Origin: Lentibacillus juripiscarius JCM 12147
Lineage (GTDB): Bacteria; Bacillota; Bacilli; Bacillales_D; Amphibacillaceae
DNA: 23,534 nt
Reading direction: 5' to 3'
Assembly (NCBI GenBank): GCA_001311805.1
Contig: BBCA01000045.1
Coordinates: 1 to 23,534 of the forward strand
Position numbers and translations under genes: made by a program. The notes below the pieces were generated by a model. That model searched no databases, was not told where the DNA came from, and worked only from the letters and a program-made list of their open reading frames with translations. This document shows positions 10,479-18,744 of this stretch, piece after piece. The number at the start of each line of letters is the position of its first letter. The stretch's first letter is position 1.

Positions 10479-11541
10479 CAGTAATCCCTCCCATTTTCCG
10501 AACCGGTTTCACGTTTCAGATAGAGGACAATATCCTGGTAAGTAAGCGTGCCGATTAATTTACTATCTTTTAATACAGGAAATACCGATTGATTGCTTTG
10601 TTGGATGATATCAGTTGCTTCATCCAGTGGCAAATGATTATCAAGCGTCTGCAGCACGCACACCTGTCCATCATGCACAGCCCCAATATAGTCACTAGCT
10701 TGATTTTCCAGGATATATGTACCCGTTTTCGGCAGGTTTTTCTGATCCAGTTCATCCAGCGTCATTGTATATGCACCGGATTTGTCTGCAATCACATCAA
10801 TAGCAGTTTGCCACGGAGATTTTCGCTCACCTACAAATTCTTTCACATAAGCGGTTGCGGGATTCAGCAAAAGCTGCTGTGGCGGGTCAGCCTGGACGAT
10901 TTCTCCTTCTTTCATCAGACAGACTCTATCACCAAGTGCCAACGCCTCATGCATATCATGGGTGACAAAACAATTGTCTTTTGAATCTTTTGCTGCAATT
11001 CTCTTATATCACGCTGCAGCTGCTCGCGGGTGATTGGATCAAGTGCACTGAATGGCTCATCCATCAGAAGAATATCAGGATCAGCTGCTAAGGCACGCAT
11101 CACACCAACTCGCTGTTGTTCCCCGCCGGACAATTCACTAGGCATCCGGTCCATGTAAACGGACGGATCAAGGCCAGCCATATCAAGCAATTCCTCTGTT
11201 CGTTCACGGATTTCTTTCTGTTTCCATTTTTTCATTTCGGGAACGACAGCAATATTTTCAGCAATTGTCATATGCGGAAACAAAGCTATCTCCTGAAGAA
11301 CATATCCAATGTTCCAGCGCAATTCATGAATATTATACGCGTGAACGTCTCTGTCGTTTATGTATATACTGCCAGCTGTTGGTTCAGTCAGACGGTTGAT
11401 CAGCTTCATTGCAGTCGTTTTTCCGCACCCGCTCGGCCCGATTAATGTGACAAACTCGCCTTTGGCAATCTGCAAAGAAAGATGACGAAGTGCCTCAGTT
11501 CCATCCGAGTATACTTTGCTTACATCCTTAAATTCAATCAT
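10478..11541 (-). CDS. OpuF/EgtV-type ABC transporter ATP-binding protein with CBS domains (one frameshift)
   Basis: Cytoplasmic ATPase driving the fused permease/binding protein encoded next. It shows Walker A GPSGCGKTT (residues 35-43), the Q-loop in GYVLQEIALFPH, signature LSGGEQQRVG (137-146), Walker B ILLMDEP (157-163) and the H-loop VTHDM (His195). The last roughly 100 residues resemble tandem CBS domains (DKSGAYTMTLDELD; SVFPVLKDSKLIGTLTYQDI), which in OpuA-type importers sense ionic strength or nucleotides. The shift is at the A-run 10967-10970, one base missing. Corrected length is about 354 residues. The start is ATG 11541, with AAGGAAGG upstream; a longer open frame further upstream has no ribosome site. 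A strong sigma-A promoter lies about 55 bases upstream. Confidence 0.92.
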
Positions 11542-11593
11542 AGTTTCCTTCCTTTTTCGACTGGATTCTCTGCCATCCCCTTCCCAATATAGG

Positions 11594-11622
11594 ATTATAG
11601 AAAACATTGCATACAATAACAA
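11594..11622 (-). promoter_or_regulatory. Sigma-A promoter of the ABC transporter operon
   Basis: On the minus strand TTGTTA (11617-11622), 17 bases, then a perfect TATAAT (11594-11599), about 50 bases upstream of the ATPase start. No clear operator is visible around it. Confidence 0.75.
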
Positions 11623-11632
11623 TGAATAAAGG

Positions 11633-11661
11633 TTCTTAGAATCCTCATTTCATGGTAAAAT
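11633..11661 (+). promoter_or_regulatory. Possible promoter of plsY
   Basis: TTCTTA (11633-11638), 17 bases, TAAAAT (11656-11661), 42 bases before the plsY ATG. The -35 is weak. It diverges from the transporter promoter in the shared 160-base gap. Confidence 0.4.
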
Positions 11662-11702
11662 GAAGAACAAGCAAAATCATATACCGGAAAGAAGGAAAGC
11701 CT

Positions 11703-12282
11703 ATGGAATTTATTTTATTTGCTATTATCGCCTATTTATTGGGGTCCATTCCATCGGGGGTTATCGTTGGCAAAGTCGGTTACAATATGGATATACGTGA
11801 GCATGGGAGCGGTAACCTCGGGGCTACCAACACATTCCGCATACTCGGCGTAAAAGCTGGCATTGTGGTAACATTGGCGGATATCTTAAAAGGAACCGCG
11901 GCAACAGCCCTTCCACTTTTTTCGATGCGGAAGTCTATCGCCTTGCAATCGGCTTGTTTGCCGTAGTGGGCCACACCTATCCATTATTCGCCAAATTTAA
12001 GGGAGGGAAAGCAGTCGCTACATCAGGCGGCATCATACTGGGCATTAATCCTATCCTGTTTGCTGTGATGGTCCTGTCATTTATTACGACTTTATATATA
12101 TCCAAGTATGTTTCGCTCTCATCCATGGTTACCGGCATCATTGCTATTATTGTATCTGCTCTGTTCAGGGATCTGGGTCTTATCATTGTCACTGCCGCTT
12201 TGACTATTTTGTGTTTTACCGACACCGTGAAAATATTAAACGGATTAAAAACAAGACCGAGCCAAAAATTACATGGATGTAG
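11703..12282 (+). CDS. plsY: Glycerol-3-phosphate acyltransferase PlsY (two frameshifts)
   Basis: Integral membrane enzyme that transfers the acyl group from acyl-phosphate to glycerol-3-phosphate, the first step of phosphatidic acid synthesis in Gram-positive bacteria. All three family motifs are present: GSIPSG near the N-terminus, [12 protein letters not shown], and [21 protein letters not shown]. Hydrophobic helices alternate between them and continue to the C-terminus. One T is missing in the run 11917-11922 and one in 12207-12210. Corrected, the protein joins [20 protein letters not shown] and ends [16 protein letters not shown], 193 residues, the same size as B. subtilis PlsY (YneS). 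AAGGA precedes the ATG by 7 bases. It diverges from the transporter operon. Confidence 0.95.
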
Positions 12283-12300
12283 CACCGTCAAGCCAATAAT

Positions 12301-12329
12301 TTTATATTTACTCCCAGTTTTAGTATACT
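12301..12329 (+). promoter_or_regulatory. Probable promoter of folE2-yidD
   Basis: TTTATA (12301-12306), 17 bases, TATACT (12324-12329), 40 bases upstream of the folE2 start. I looked for a Zur operator, since folE2 homologues are often zinc-regulated, and saw none. Confidence 0.45.
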
Positions 12330-12369
12330 TAAAATTGAAGTTCTTAATAGGAAGGGGTCAACAATCGTT

Positions 12370-13308
12370 ATGGATAAGACAAAGACCATCCCGAAGAAAC
12401 AGTTACCGGATAAAGCACAACGTCATAAATTATTTGGTTCAGTCGAGCCTGGCCCTAAAACAAAACCAAGCAAAAAAAGTGAAATGGCTGACTTACAAAA
12501 TACACAAGAAGATTTTTGTTTGATCTGGATGCAGTCGGCATTGCAAATGTGAAGCATCCGATAACTATAACAAGCAATCTTGAACCTAAGACACAAACAA
12601 CCATTGGTACATTCAAATTTTCGTCCGGTATTGAAAAAGCGAGTAAAGGAACGAATATGAGCCGGTTCACGGAACAGCTCCAGTCGTTTCACCAAAATGG
12701 TTTCGTCATTGATTTGAAAACGATGAAAGGTTTTACGAAAGACCTGGCTGACCGTTTAAAACAAAAGATGCTGACATGGAAATAAGTTTTCCCTGGTTCT
12801 ACGAGCGGAGGGGCCCACAGTCTGATCTGTCCGGAATGAATCATGCAAATGTCACAATCCATGTACACTATGACGAAGAAGCTGGACACTCCGTTGATGT
12901 ATCGCTGTCGTCACTCATTACAACTCTATGTCCCTGTTCAAAAGAAATAAGTGAATACAGTGCCCATAATCAGCGTGGCGAAGTAACCATGACCGTGTCA
13001 TTGACCGAAGACTTTGATGAAAATAAAACAGACTGGAAAGAAATGCTTCTGGAGGCAGCTGAAAGCAATGCAAGTGCCAGACTTCATCCTGTCCTGAAGC
13101 GTCCTGATGAAAAATGGTAACGGAGCAAGCCTATGAAAATCCACGATTCGTTGAGGATTTGACGCGGCTTGTTGCTGCTGACCTATACGAAATGCCATTT
13201 GTGACGAAATTCAGCGTTCATTGCCGTAATGAAGAATCCATCCACTTGCATGATGCGATTGCATCGGTAACGTATGATAAACGGCAGAACGAACCACTGG
13301 AAGGATAA
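12370..13308 (+). CDS. folE2: GTP cyclohydrolase IB, FolE2 (three frameshifts)
   Basis: Converts GTP to dihydroneopterin triphosphate, the first step of tetrahydrofolate and 7-deazaguanine synthesis. Type IB enzymes can use metals other than zinc. Visible family features are [32 protein letters not shown], the active-site cysteine motif [10 protein letters not shown] around residue 188, [11 protein letters not shown] and [14 protein letters not shown] near the end. Single bases are missing at 12513-12517 (T), 12763-12766 (A) and 13116-13117 (G); corrected length is about 313 residues, close to B. subtilis FolE2 (YciA). The ATG at 12370 follows AGGAAGGGG with a rather long 12-base spacer. Its stop lies 3 bases before the yidD start, so the pair is probably coupled. 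Neither gene sits at this place in B. subtilis. Confidence 0.94.
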
Positions 13309-13311
13309 CAG

Positions 13312-13539
13312 TTGCGGTATATTATGATTGGGCTGATTACATTTTATCGAAAAGCAATCAGCCCGATAAAACCGCCAACATGCAGATTTTTCCCGACTTG
13401 CTCTGAGTACGGTCTGGAGGCATTTAAACGGTTCGGTTTTTTTAAAGGCAGCTATCTTACCATCAGACGAATCAGCAAGTGCCATCCTTTCCATCCCGGC
13501 GGCGTTGATTTAGTGCCCGACAAACGAAAGAAAAAATAG
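13312..13539 (+). CDS. yidD: Membrane protein insertion efficiency factor YidD
   Basis: Small membrane-associated protein of the YidD family, which assists YidC/OxaA-dependent membrane protein insertion. The 75-residue frame is intact. Family motifs are [51 protein letters not shown] and a basic tail. The start is TTG at 13312, chosen because AAGGA at the end of folE2 lies about 7 bases upstream; the next Met is four residues in. YidD usually travels with rnpA-yidC, so pairing with folE2 here is unusual. Confidence 0.93.
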   Translation: MRYIMIGLITFYRKAISPIKPPTCRFFPTCSEYGLEAFKRFGFFKGSYLTIRRISKCHPFHPGGVDLVPDKRKKK

Positions 13540-13566
13540 CGCGATACTTCAAGGGAGTTGACGCAA

Positions 13567-13851
13567 TTGAAATTGAATGTGACAGCTCAGGCAGCTAAGT
13601 GGTACAAAGAGGAATTTGAACCCGGAAAGAATGCTCACTTACGGCTATTTGTCCGATATGGTTTTGGAGGGCGAATCCCTGGCTTCTCCCTGGGCGTCAG
13701 CAGTGCTGCACCCGATCATGTATATGCTTCAGCCACCACAGATGGGATAACGTTTTTCATTGAGGAAAAGGATGCATGGTATTTTGATGACCATAGTCTG
13801 ACCATCCAGATGGACCAGCAGGAACAAGAACCGGAATTTGTATATGGGTAA
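13567..13851 (+). CDS. yneR: HesB/YneR family protein
   Basis: Small cytosolic protein of the HesB-like (iron-sulfur cluster biosynthesis fold) family, B. subtilis YneR group. The conserved cysteines of true IscA/SufA scaffolds are absent, so metal or cluster binding is doubtful. It reads KLNVTAQAAKWYKEEF, then LRLFVRYGFGGRIPGFSLGV and ITFFIEEKDAWYFDDHSLTI. The frame is intact, 94 residues. The start is the TTG at 13567, because AAGGGAG lies 9 bases upstream; an upstream in-frame TTG at 13558 touches the ribosome site. It lies 27 bases after yidD and is followed by a terminator split by a repeat element. Confidence 0.88.
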   Translation: MKLNVTAQAAKWYKEEFEPGKNAHLRLFVRYGFGGRIPGFSLGVSSAAPDHVYASATTDGITFFIEEKDAWYFDDHSLTIQMDQQEQEPEFVYG

Positions 13852-14138
13852 GAGGCGTCTGCAAGTACGTGTTCAAAAAGGAGGATAAAAAGGATCGGTC
13901 AGCTAAAGTCGCAACGTCCTGTTGCAACACCGACACTAGTACGTCCTGTGCGTCGAAATTTCGAAGCGGCGTAGTTTTCGAGCATAAGGAAAGCTACCCC
14001 GAGTCCGCATCGCACGCAGGAAAAGTGTTTTTCTTTTCCAAGGAGCGGAGAAACAAGCCAACAAAGAAATTCGATGTGTCTTTTTTTACCGGACTTTTTG
14101 AACAACCTCTACAAGAGACGCCTCTTTTTATTTTTTAA
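13851..14138 (+). terminator. yneR terminator, arms split by an inserted element
   Basis: AGAGGCGTCT (13851-13860) overlaps the yneR stop. Its exact complement AGACGCCTCT (14116-14125) lies 255 bases on and runs into TTTTTATTTTTT. Together they make a 10-bp intrinsic terminator, but the loop now contains the whole 13870-14104 element. Element-internal pairing could bring the arms together. Confidence 0.7.
13870..14104. mobile_element. MITE-like element with inverted ends, 235 bp
   Basis: Bounded by perfect 11-bp inverted repeats TGTTCAAAAAG (13870-13880) and CTTTTTGAACA (14094-14104). The pairing continues imperfectly for another 15 or so bases (A- and G-rich on the left, T- and C-rich on the right). 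Internal hairpins include GCAAC-GTCCT-GTTGC and a CGAAATTTCG palindrome. No transposase frame is present. No clear target duplication is visible. It lies exactly in the loop of the yneR terminator. Confidence 0.65.
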
Positions 14139-14164
14139 AGGCTTTGCAATAAACTAGAGTAAAC

Positions 14165-14464
14165 CTACAGTCCAAACCTTCTAATTTGATCCCACTTTCC
14201 CTCTTGCTTTAAAATTTGTTTCTGCCTTTCACCAAACAAATCAAAATGTGGGAACTGTTTATCCTGATGTATCCATTCAGGGCTCAGCTCATATTCTTTT
14301 CCCCACTCAGTTAATTTTTCCAAGTCTCTGCACCCTGCTTTTGTAACCGTCACACAGCCTGGGAACCGTTCATCAATCCAGTAATGCGTCAGAAAGGCGA
14401 TATGGCCTCTTTTCACTTCATCTTTCCATTCTTTCAATTCACTTCTGTTCACTCCGAAAGCCAT
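14165..14464 (-). CDS. yneQ: YneQ-like protein of unknown function
   Basis: Conserved small Bacillaceae protein, 99 residues, the same length as B. subtilis YneQ. It is basic and aromatic with no membrane segment: GVNRSELKEWKDEVKRGHIA, LTHYWIDERFPGCVTVTKAG and HQDKQFPHFDLF. No enzymatic motif is recognised. Its ATG overlaps the yneP stop by one base (TAATG), so it is coupled to the thioesterase gene. The frame is intact. It converges with yneR across the MITE-like element. Confidence 0.85.
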   Translation of the reverse strand: MAFGVNRSELKEWKDEVKRGHIAFLTHYWIDERFPGCVTVTKAGCRDLEKLTEWGKEYELSPEWIHQDKQFPHFDLFGERQKQILKQEGKWDQIRRFGL

Positions 14465-14889
14465 TAAGCTTCACCATCTAATTGCTGTACATACGTTTCA
14501 TGCCATTCCGGGAATGCTTTTCGGAGGGACAGTGGACGGAATGTTCCTTTGTTGACAATCACATGTTTAGTAGTTCCGCTAACGGCAATCTCGCCATTTT
14601 CTTTCTTAATATTGTAAGCGTAAACAGTGCGGATTCCATCATATGTATCAAGCCAGGTTTCCACCATCGCTTTTTCTCCGTAATGAACCGGTTTCCTGAA
14701 ATTGATCTGGGCGTCAACAACTGGTGAAACGACATTATTTCTTTCCATTTCCATATACGTCAGCCCCAGGCTTTCTATGTATTTCGTCCGGCCAATTTCA
14801 AACCAAACCAGATAATTGGCATGATAAACGACTCCCATTTGATCTGTTTCCTGGTATCTTACTTCAATTGGTGTATGTGTTGTATGCAA
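14464..14889 (-). CDS. yneP: Acyl-CoA thioesterase, YbgC/FadM hotdog family (YneP)
   Basis: Hotdog-fold thioesterase likely hydrolysing acyl-CoA or acyl-ACP. The signature is RYQETDQMGVVYHANYLVWF, with catalytic Asp16 and the conserved YHANY. Later elements are INFRKPVHYGEKAMVETWL and a basic Thr-Lys-His stretch (GTTKHVIVN). The start is TTG at 14889 with AGGGGGAG 8 bases upstream, giving 141 residues, close to the 138 of B. subtilis YneP; upstream in-frame codons have no ribosome site. The frame is intact. It forms an operon with yneQ. Confidence 0.92.
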   Translation of the reverse strand: MHTTHTPIEVRYQETDQMGVVYHANYLVWFEIGRTKYIESLGLTYMEMERNNVVSPVVDAQINFRKPVHYGEKAMVETWLDTYDGIRTVYAYNIKKENGEIAVSGTTKHVIVNKGTFRPLSLRKAFPEWHETYVQQLDGEA

Positions 14890-14987
14890 TATTCTGCTCC
14901 CCCTTATAGAAAGGTCTAGTCTATACAATATTTTAGCACATTTCCGTTTAAAATGATGCCAATTTGCACGAAGTATGCAAGCATGCA

Positions 14988-15027
14988 ATATAAAGGAAAC
15001 CTCAAACCATTGAGTAATGGTTTGAGG
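14988..15027 (-). terminator. Rho-independent terminator of tlp
   Basis: CCTCAAACCATT (15000-15011) and AATGGTTTGAGG (15016-15027) make a perfect 12-bp stem with a GAGT loop. On the minus strand it is followed by TTTCCTTTATATT. It begins 7 bases after the tlp stop. Confidence 0.88.
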
Positions 15028-15033
15028 CTGGCC

Positions 15034-15251
15034 TTACTTCCTTGCTTCGTCTTTAATCTCTTGGCGCATACCCTCAATGGCCTCTTCACGACGTTGTTTT
15101 TAGCTTGGATTTTTTCTTTTTGCTCACCGGAACTGTATTCCATCGTTTCATGCGCTTCTTCTATATTTTGAATCGTATCCTGTACCATATCCTGCAGCTT
15201 TTCGACATTATCACTCCGGTCATCCGGTTTTGGCTCATACTTGTCCGTCAT
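15034..15251 (-). CDS. tlp: Small acid-soluble spore protein Tlp (one frameshift)
   Basis: Minor spore protein made in the forespore, of the Tlp family. The N-terminal signature KPDDRSDNVEKLQDMVQDTI is nearly identical to B. subtilis Tlp and is followed by IEEAHETMEYSSGEQKEKI, an extended charged helix. One A is missing in the run 15097-15101. Corrected, it ends KKQRREEAIEGMRQEIKDE followed by ARK, 72 residues against 83 in B. subtilis. AAAGGAG lies 8 bases before the ATG at 15251. Sigma-G control is expected from the family; I could not identify a convincing -10/-35 pair. Confidence 0.93.
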
Positions 15252-15375
15252 CGTACATTCTCCTTTGTAAATTGATTTTTACTTAAATGGTGCTCTGAAT
15301 TCATTTTCTGCCGAGAAGGAGATATTATACACATTAGATAACCTTGGCTGTCACCAAGGACATCCATAATCTGAC

Positions 15376-15430
15376 GGTTATAAAATAGCCCGTCCGAAAT
15401 GGTCTGACCTTCAGCCATTCCGATCGGGCT
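15376..15430 (-). terminator. Terminator hairpin of the FbpB-like gene
   Basis: A long imperfect stem of 16 positions, AGCCCGATCGGAATGG against CCATTTCGGACGGGCT on the minus strand, with a 12-base loop, followed by ATTTTATAA. It starts a few bases after the corrected stop of the FbpB-like gene. Confidence 0.75.
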
Positions 15431-15434
15431 GTTA

Positions 15435-15579
15435 TCACTGTGCTTGGTCTTCTTTCAGTGATTGGCGCATTTTGTTTCCATTTTTGTTCGATTTTCTCCA
15501 TAAGCGTCTCATTCTGCAAAATCTGTTCGCGATTTTCCTGAACAAGTTCTTCAAATGAAGATCTTTTCTTTAATGAAAT
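15435..15579 (-). CDS. FbpB family small basic protein (two frameshifts, unusual start)
   Basis: Small protein of the FbpB family; in B. subtilis FbpB works with the Fur-regulated small RNA FsrA in iron sparing. The core is SLKKRSSFEELVQENREQIL, then QNETLMEKIEQKMETK and MRQSLKEDQAQ, reached after adding one base in the T-runs 15481-15485 and 15470-15473. Uncorrected, the frame runs through the terminator hairpin, which is not credible. It ends TGA TAA at 15432-15437. No ATG, GTG or TTG is placed correctly. An AGGGG site lies 9 bases before an ATT (15577-15579), which may be an AUU start or hide a further error. About 48 residues. No clear Fur box was seen. Confidence 0.65.
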
Positions 15580-15685
15580 GGTAATCAGCCCCTTTTTAGA
15601 ACTAGTATTACCATTTCTTTGAAATTTATAAGTTCTTTCATTTTTAATTTCTGACTATGAGTACTGAAGCTGCAACTGGCAAGCA

Positions 15686-15724
15686 AAAAAGCCAGTACAT
15701 CGAATGGGGTGATGTACTGGCTTT
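15686..15724 (-). terminator. Rho-independent terminator of acnA
   Basis: AAAGCCAGTACATC (15688-15701) and GATGTACTGGCTTT (15711-15724) form a perfect 14-bp stem with a 9-base loop. The minus strand continues TTTTTTGC. It lies 12 bases after the acnA stop. Confidence 0.9.
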
Positions 15725-15736
15725 GGGTAGTGATAG

Positions 15737-18441
15737 TTATGCTTTTACTGGTGAAAGCTTATTGCGTAAAACCATTTGCAGAATGCCGCCGTGGCGGTAA
15801 TAGTCCACTTCTACATCACTGTCAAAGCGTGCAATAGCGTTAAATTCTGTTTCGTTTCCATCCTTGTCAACAGCAGTGACTTTCACAAGGTCATGCGGTT
15901 TGACATGCTCATCTACCTCGACGTTGTACGTCTCTTCGCCGGTTAGTCCGAGCTTATCCGCGCTGTCACCCTGTTCAAACTGCAATGGCAATACGCCCAT
16001 CATAACCAGGTTAGAACGGTGGATCCGTTCAAAACTCTCGGCAATAACAGTCTTAATACCAAGCAAGTTTGTACCTTTAGCAGCCCAGTCACGTGAGGAT
16101 CCCATTCCATAATCTTTGCCGCCAATTACAAGGAGACCAGTATTGTCTTCCTGGTATTTCATGGCTGCATCGTAAAATGGCATTACTTCACCAGTTGGCC
16201 AATAAGTAGTATAGCCACCCTCTTTTCCTTGTGCCAGCAGGTTACGGATACGGATATTCGCAAATGTTCCGCGCATCATGACTTCATGGTTTCCACGACG
16301 AGATCCGTATGAGTTAAAGTTTCTTGGTGAAACACCTTTCTCCTGCAGATACTGTCCGGCTGGCATGTCTTTCGGGATGGCACCGGCTGGTGAAATATGG
16401 TCTGTCGTTACCGAATCACCAAACTTGCCAATGACACGTAAGTTGTTCAGCGGCTGTACAGTACCTGCTTCTTTGGACAAACCTTCAAAGAATGGCGGAT
16501 TTTGAATATACGTTGACTCACTGTCCCATTCAAATAATGGCTCATCGGTTGTCTGGATTTCGTTCCATTTGTCATTAGACTCAAATACACTTTCGTATTC
16601 TTTACGGAAAATTTCCGGTTTCACAACACTTTGAACCGTTGTTTTAATTTCATCCATCGATGGCCAGATGTCCGCTAAATAAATCGGTTCGCCATCAGCA
16701 TCGGTTCCTAGTGCATCTTTCGTTAAGTCAACATCCACGGTTCCGGCAAGTGCGTATGCTACAACCAATGGTGGTGAAGCAAGATAGTTTGCTTTTACAA
16801 GCGGATGGATTCGGCCTTCAAAGTTCCGGTTACCCGAAAGTACGGAAGAAACAGTCAAGTCTTTTCCGGATATGGCTTCCTCAATTTCCGGACGCAATGG
16901 TCCTGAGTTACCAATACATGTAGTACATCCATACCCTACAAGATTGAAACCAAGCTTGTTCAGGTAGTCCTGTAAACCAGAGTCGTCAAGGTAGCGGGTA
17001 ACTACTTTTGAACCAGGTGCTAATGACGTTTTCACATACTCAGGTACCTTCAGACCGCGTTCAACAGCTTTTTTCGCAAGCAATCCTGCTCCAAGCATAA
17101 CATAAGGGTTGGACGTGTTCGTGCAAGACGTAATCGCAGCAATTGCCAGTGCACCGGTTTCCATAACGGATGTCTCGCCGTTTGGATGCTCAACCGTCAC
17201 TTCTTTCTCAAATTCTGATTCATCCATTCCGAGCCCCTGGTTGCCGGCTGGTGCTGTTACAGCTTTGTTGAATTCTTTTTTCATGTCGGACAAAGCAATC
17301 AAATCCTGCGGGCGTTTTGGTCCAGACAGGTTTGGCTCCAGTTCTGACAGATTAATTTCGACAAGCTCTGTATATTCAGGATCATCCTGTTCAGCAGAAT
17401 ACCAAAGATTATTTTCTTTACAGTATTTCTCCACCAGTTCAATCTGTTCTTCACTGCGTCCTGTTAGTCGCAGATAGTTCAAGGATTCATCGTCAACAGG
17501 GAAGAATCCGCATGTTGCCCCATACTCAGGCGCCATGTTGGAAATAGTTGCACGGTCAGCAAGCGGCATGTCTTTCAGTCCAGGTCCAAAATACTCGACG
17601 AACTTTCCGACAACATTTTTTCTCGCGCAGGACCTGTGTAACTTTCAGTGCCAGGTCAGTGGCAGTCGTTCCTTGCGGGAAGCTCCCAGTGAACTTAACA
17701 CCAATTACTTCCGGTGCTGGGAAGTATGATGGCTGACCAAGCATACCTGCCTCTGCCTCGATGCCACCAACGCCCCAGCCAAGGACGCCCAAACCATTAA
17801 TCATTGTCGTATGTGAATCCGTTCCGACCAATGTGTCCGGGAATGCATCATATGTTCCATCTTCATTTTCAATGCCGTGAACGACATTCGCAATATACTC
17901 CAGGTTTACCTGGTGCACAATACCAGTAGCAGGTGGAACTGCACGATAGTTTTCAAATGCTTTCTGAGCCCAGTGAAGGAATTTATAACGTTCCATATTG
18001 CGTTCAAATTCCAGTTCCATATTAGCTTTCAGGGCGTTTGGTGTACCATACTGATCAACCTGCACAGAGTGGTCAATGACCAAATCTACTGGCACTTCCG
18101 GATTAATTTTATCCGGCTCGCCACCCATATCAACCATCGCTTTTCTTAGTGAAGCCAGGTCAACGACAGCTGGAACCCCTGTGAAATCCTGAAGAATTAC
18201 CCTGGAAGGTTTGAAAGGAACATCTACCGTATCGGTGTTTTGTACTCCCCATTTTGCCAGCCCTTCAATGTGTTCATCTTTAATGACATGACCGTCCCGC
18301 TGACGGATAAGTGATTCCAGAAGAACACGGATAGAAAAGGCAGACGGGAGATATTTCCCAAATTTGCATTTTCAAGTGCTTGCAATTGGTAAAAGTTGTA
18401 CGTTTTACCATTAAATCGATTGTTTTTGTGTCAATTCCCAT
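15737..18441 (-). CDS. acnA: Aconitate hydratase AcnA/CitB (three frameshifts)
   Basis: Cytosolic [4Fe-4S] aconitase, interconverting citrate and isocitrate; the family can also bind mRNA when iron is low. Characteristic segments are [55 protein letters not shown], the cluster cysteines in SCTNTSNP and [28 protein letters not shown] and the C-terminal [16 protein letters not shown]. Errors lie at about 18411 (one base missing), 18335-18338 (one missing) and 17616-17621 (one extra). Corrected, the N-terminus reads [20 protein letters not shown] and the total is about 901 residues, the normal length. The ATG at 18441 has AGAGGAG 9 bases upstream. A CcpC-type operator and promoter lie about 300 bases upstream, separated from the gene by a repeat element. 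Confidence 0.97.
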
Positions 18442-18480
18442 AACACTTTACTCCTCTCTCCATTACCTTTTTGGCAGTTT

Positions 18481-18623
18481 AGAAAGTATATAAATACTTT
18501 CTTGCCGCATAAGTGCAACTAAGGCGCGTAAGGCGCACGCCTAGGCTTGCACTCCAAAGCATAAGGGCTTCCAGGAAAGCAAAGAACGCTTTCTAAGAAT
18601 CCCTTTAGTGATAAGTCAAGTTT
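18481..18623 (-). repeat. Intergenic repeat family, copy 2 (in the acnA leader)
   Basis: On the minus strand it begins AAACTTGACTTATC and ends with a 9-bp perfect inverted repeat, AGAAAGTAT-ATAA-ATACTTTCT in plus-strand reading (18481-18502). Inside, AGTGCAA and TTGCACT pair around an AGGCG/CGCCT stem. It is a longer relative of the element at 8804-8880, in the opposite orientation. It lies between the acnA promoter and start codon, so it should be part of the acnA leader RNA. Confidence 0.6.
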
Positions 18624-18715
18624 GCTAAACAAACTGCACAGCAATTTTGACATAAAAATTCTCTACTGTTTATCTTATATGAAAAATGAAAGAAAACAAT
18701 CGTTTGATGGCTTCT

Positions 18716-18744
18716 ATCATATAGTAAAAATTATTAACTGTTAT
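18716..18744 (-). promoter_or_regulatory. Probable promoter of acnA
   Basis: On the minus strand ATAACA (18739-18744), 17 bases, TATGAT (18716-18721). Four of six and five of six positions match sigma-A consensus. It overlaps the CcpC-type dyad. If correct, the leader is about 265 bases long. Confidence 0.5.

Noticed and set aside
11542..11622. Longer N-terminus for the transporter ATPase starting upstream of 11541
   Set aside because: The extension would cover the strong TATAAT promoter and lacks a ribosome site, whereas the ATG at 11541 has AAGGAAGG and begins at the normal ABC domain start.
12283..12369. Zur box controlling folE2
   Set aside because: No TCGTAAT-ATTACGA-like dyad is visible in the upstream region.
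13869..14138. Plus-strand frame of 89 residues and its minus-strand counterpart of 68
   Set aside because: Both lie within the inverted-repeat element and both begin MFKK because the element ends are complementary. The plus frame also reads through the terminator T-run.
14890..14988. Longer N-terminus for YneP starting at 14988
   Set aside because: The extra 33 residues have no family counterpart. The TTG at 14889 has a strong AGGGGGAG site and gives the normal length.
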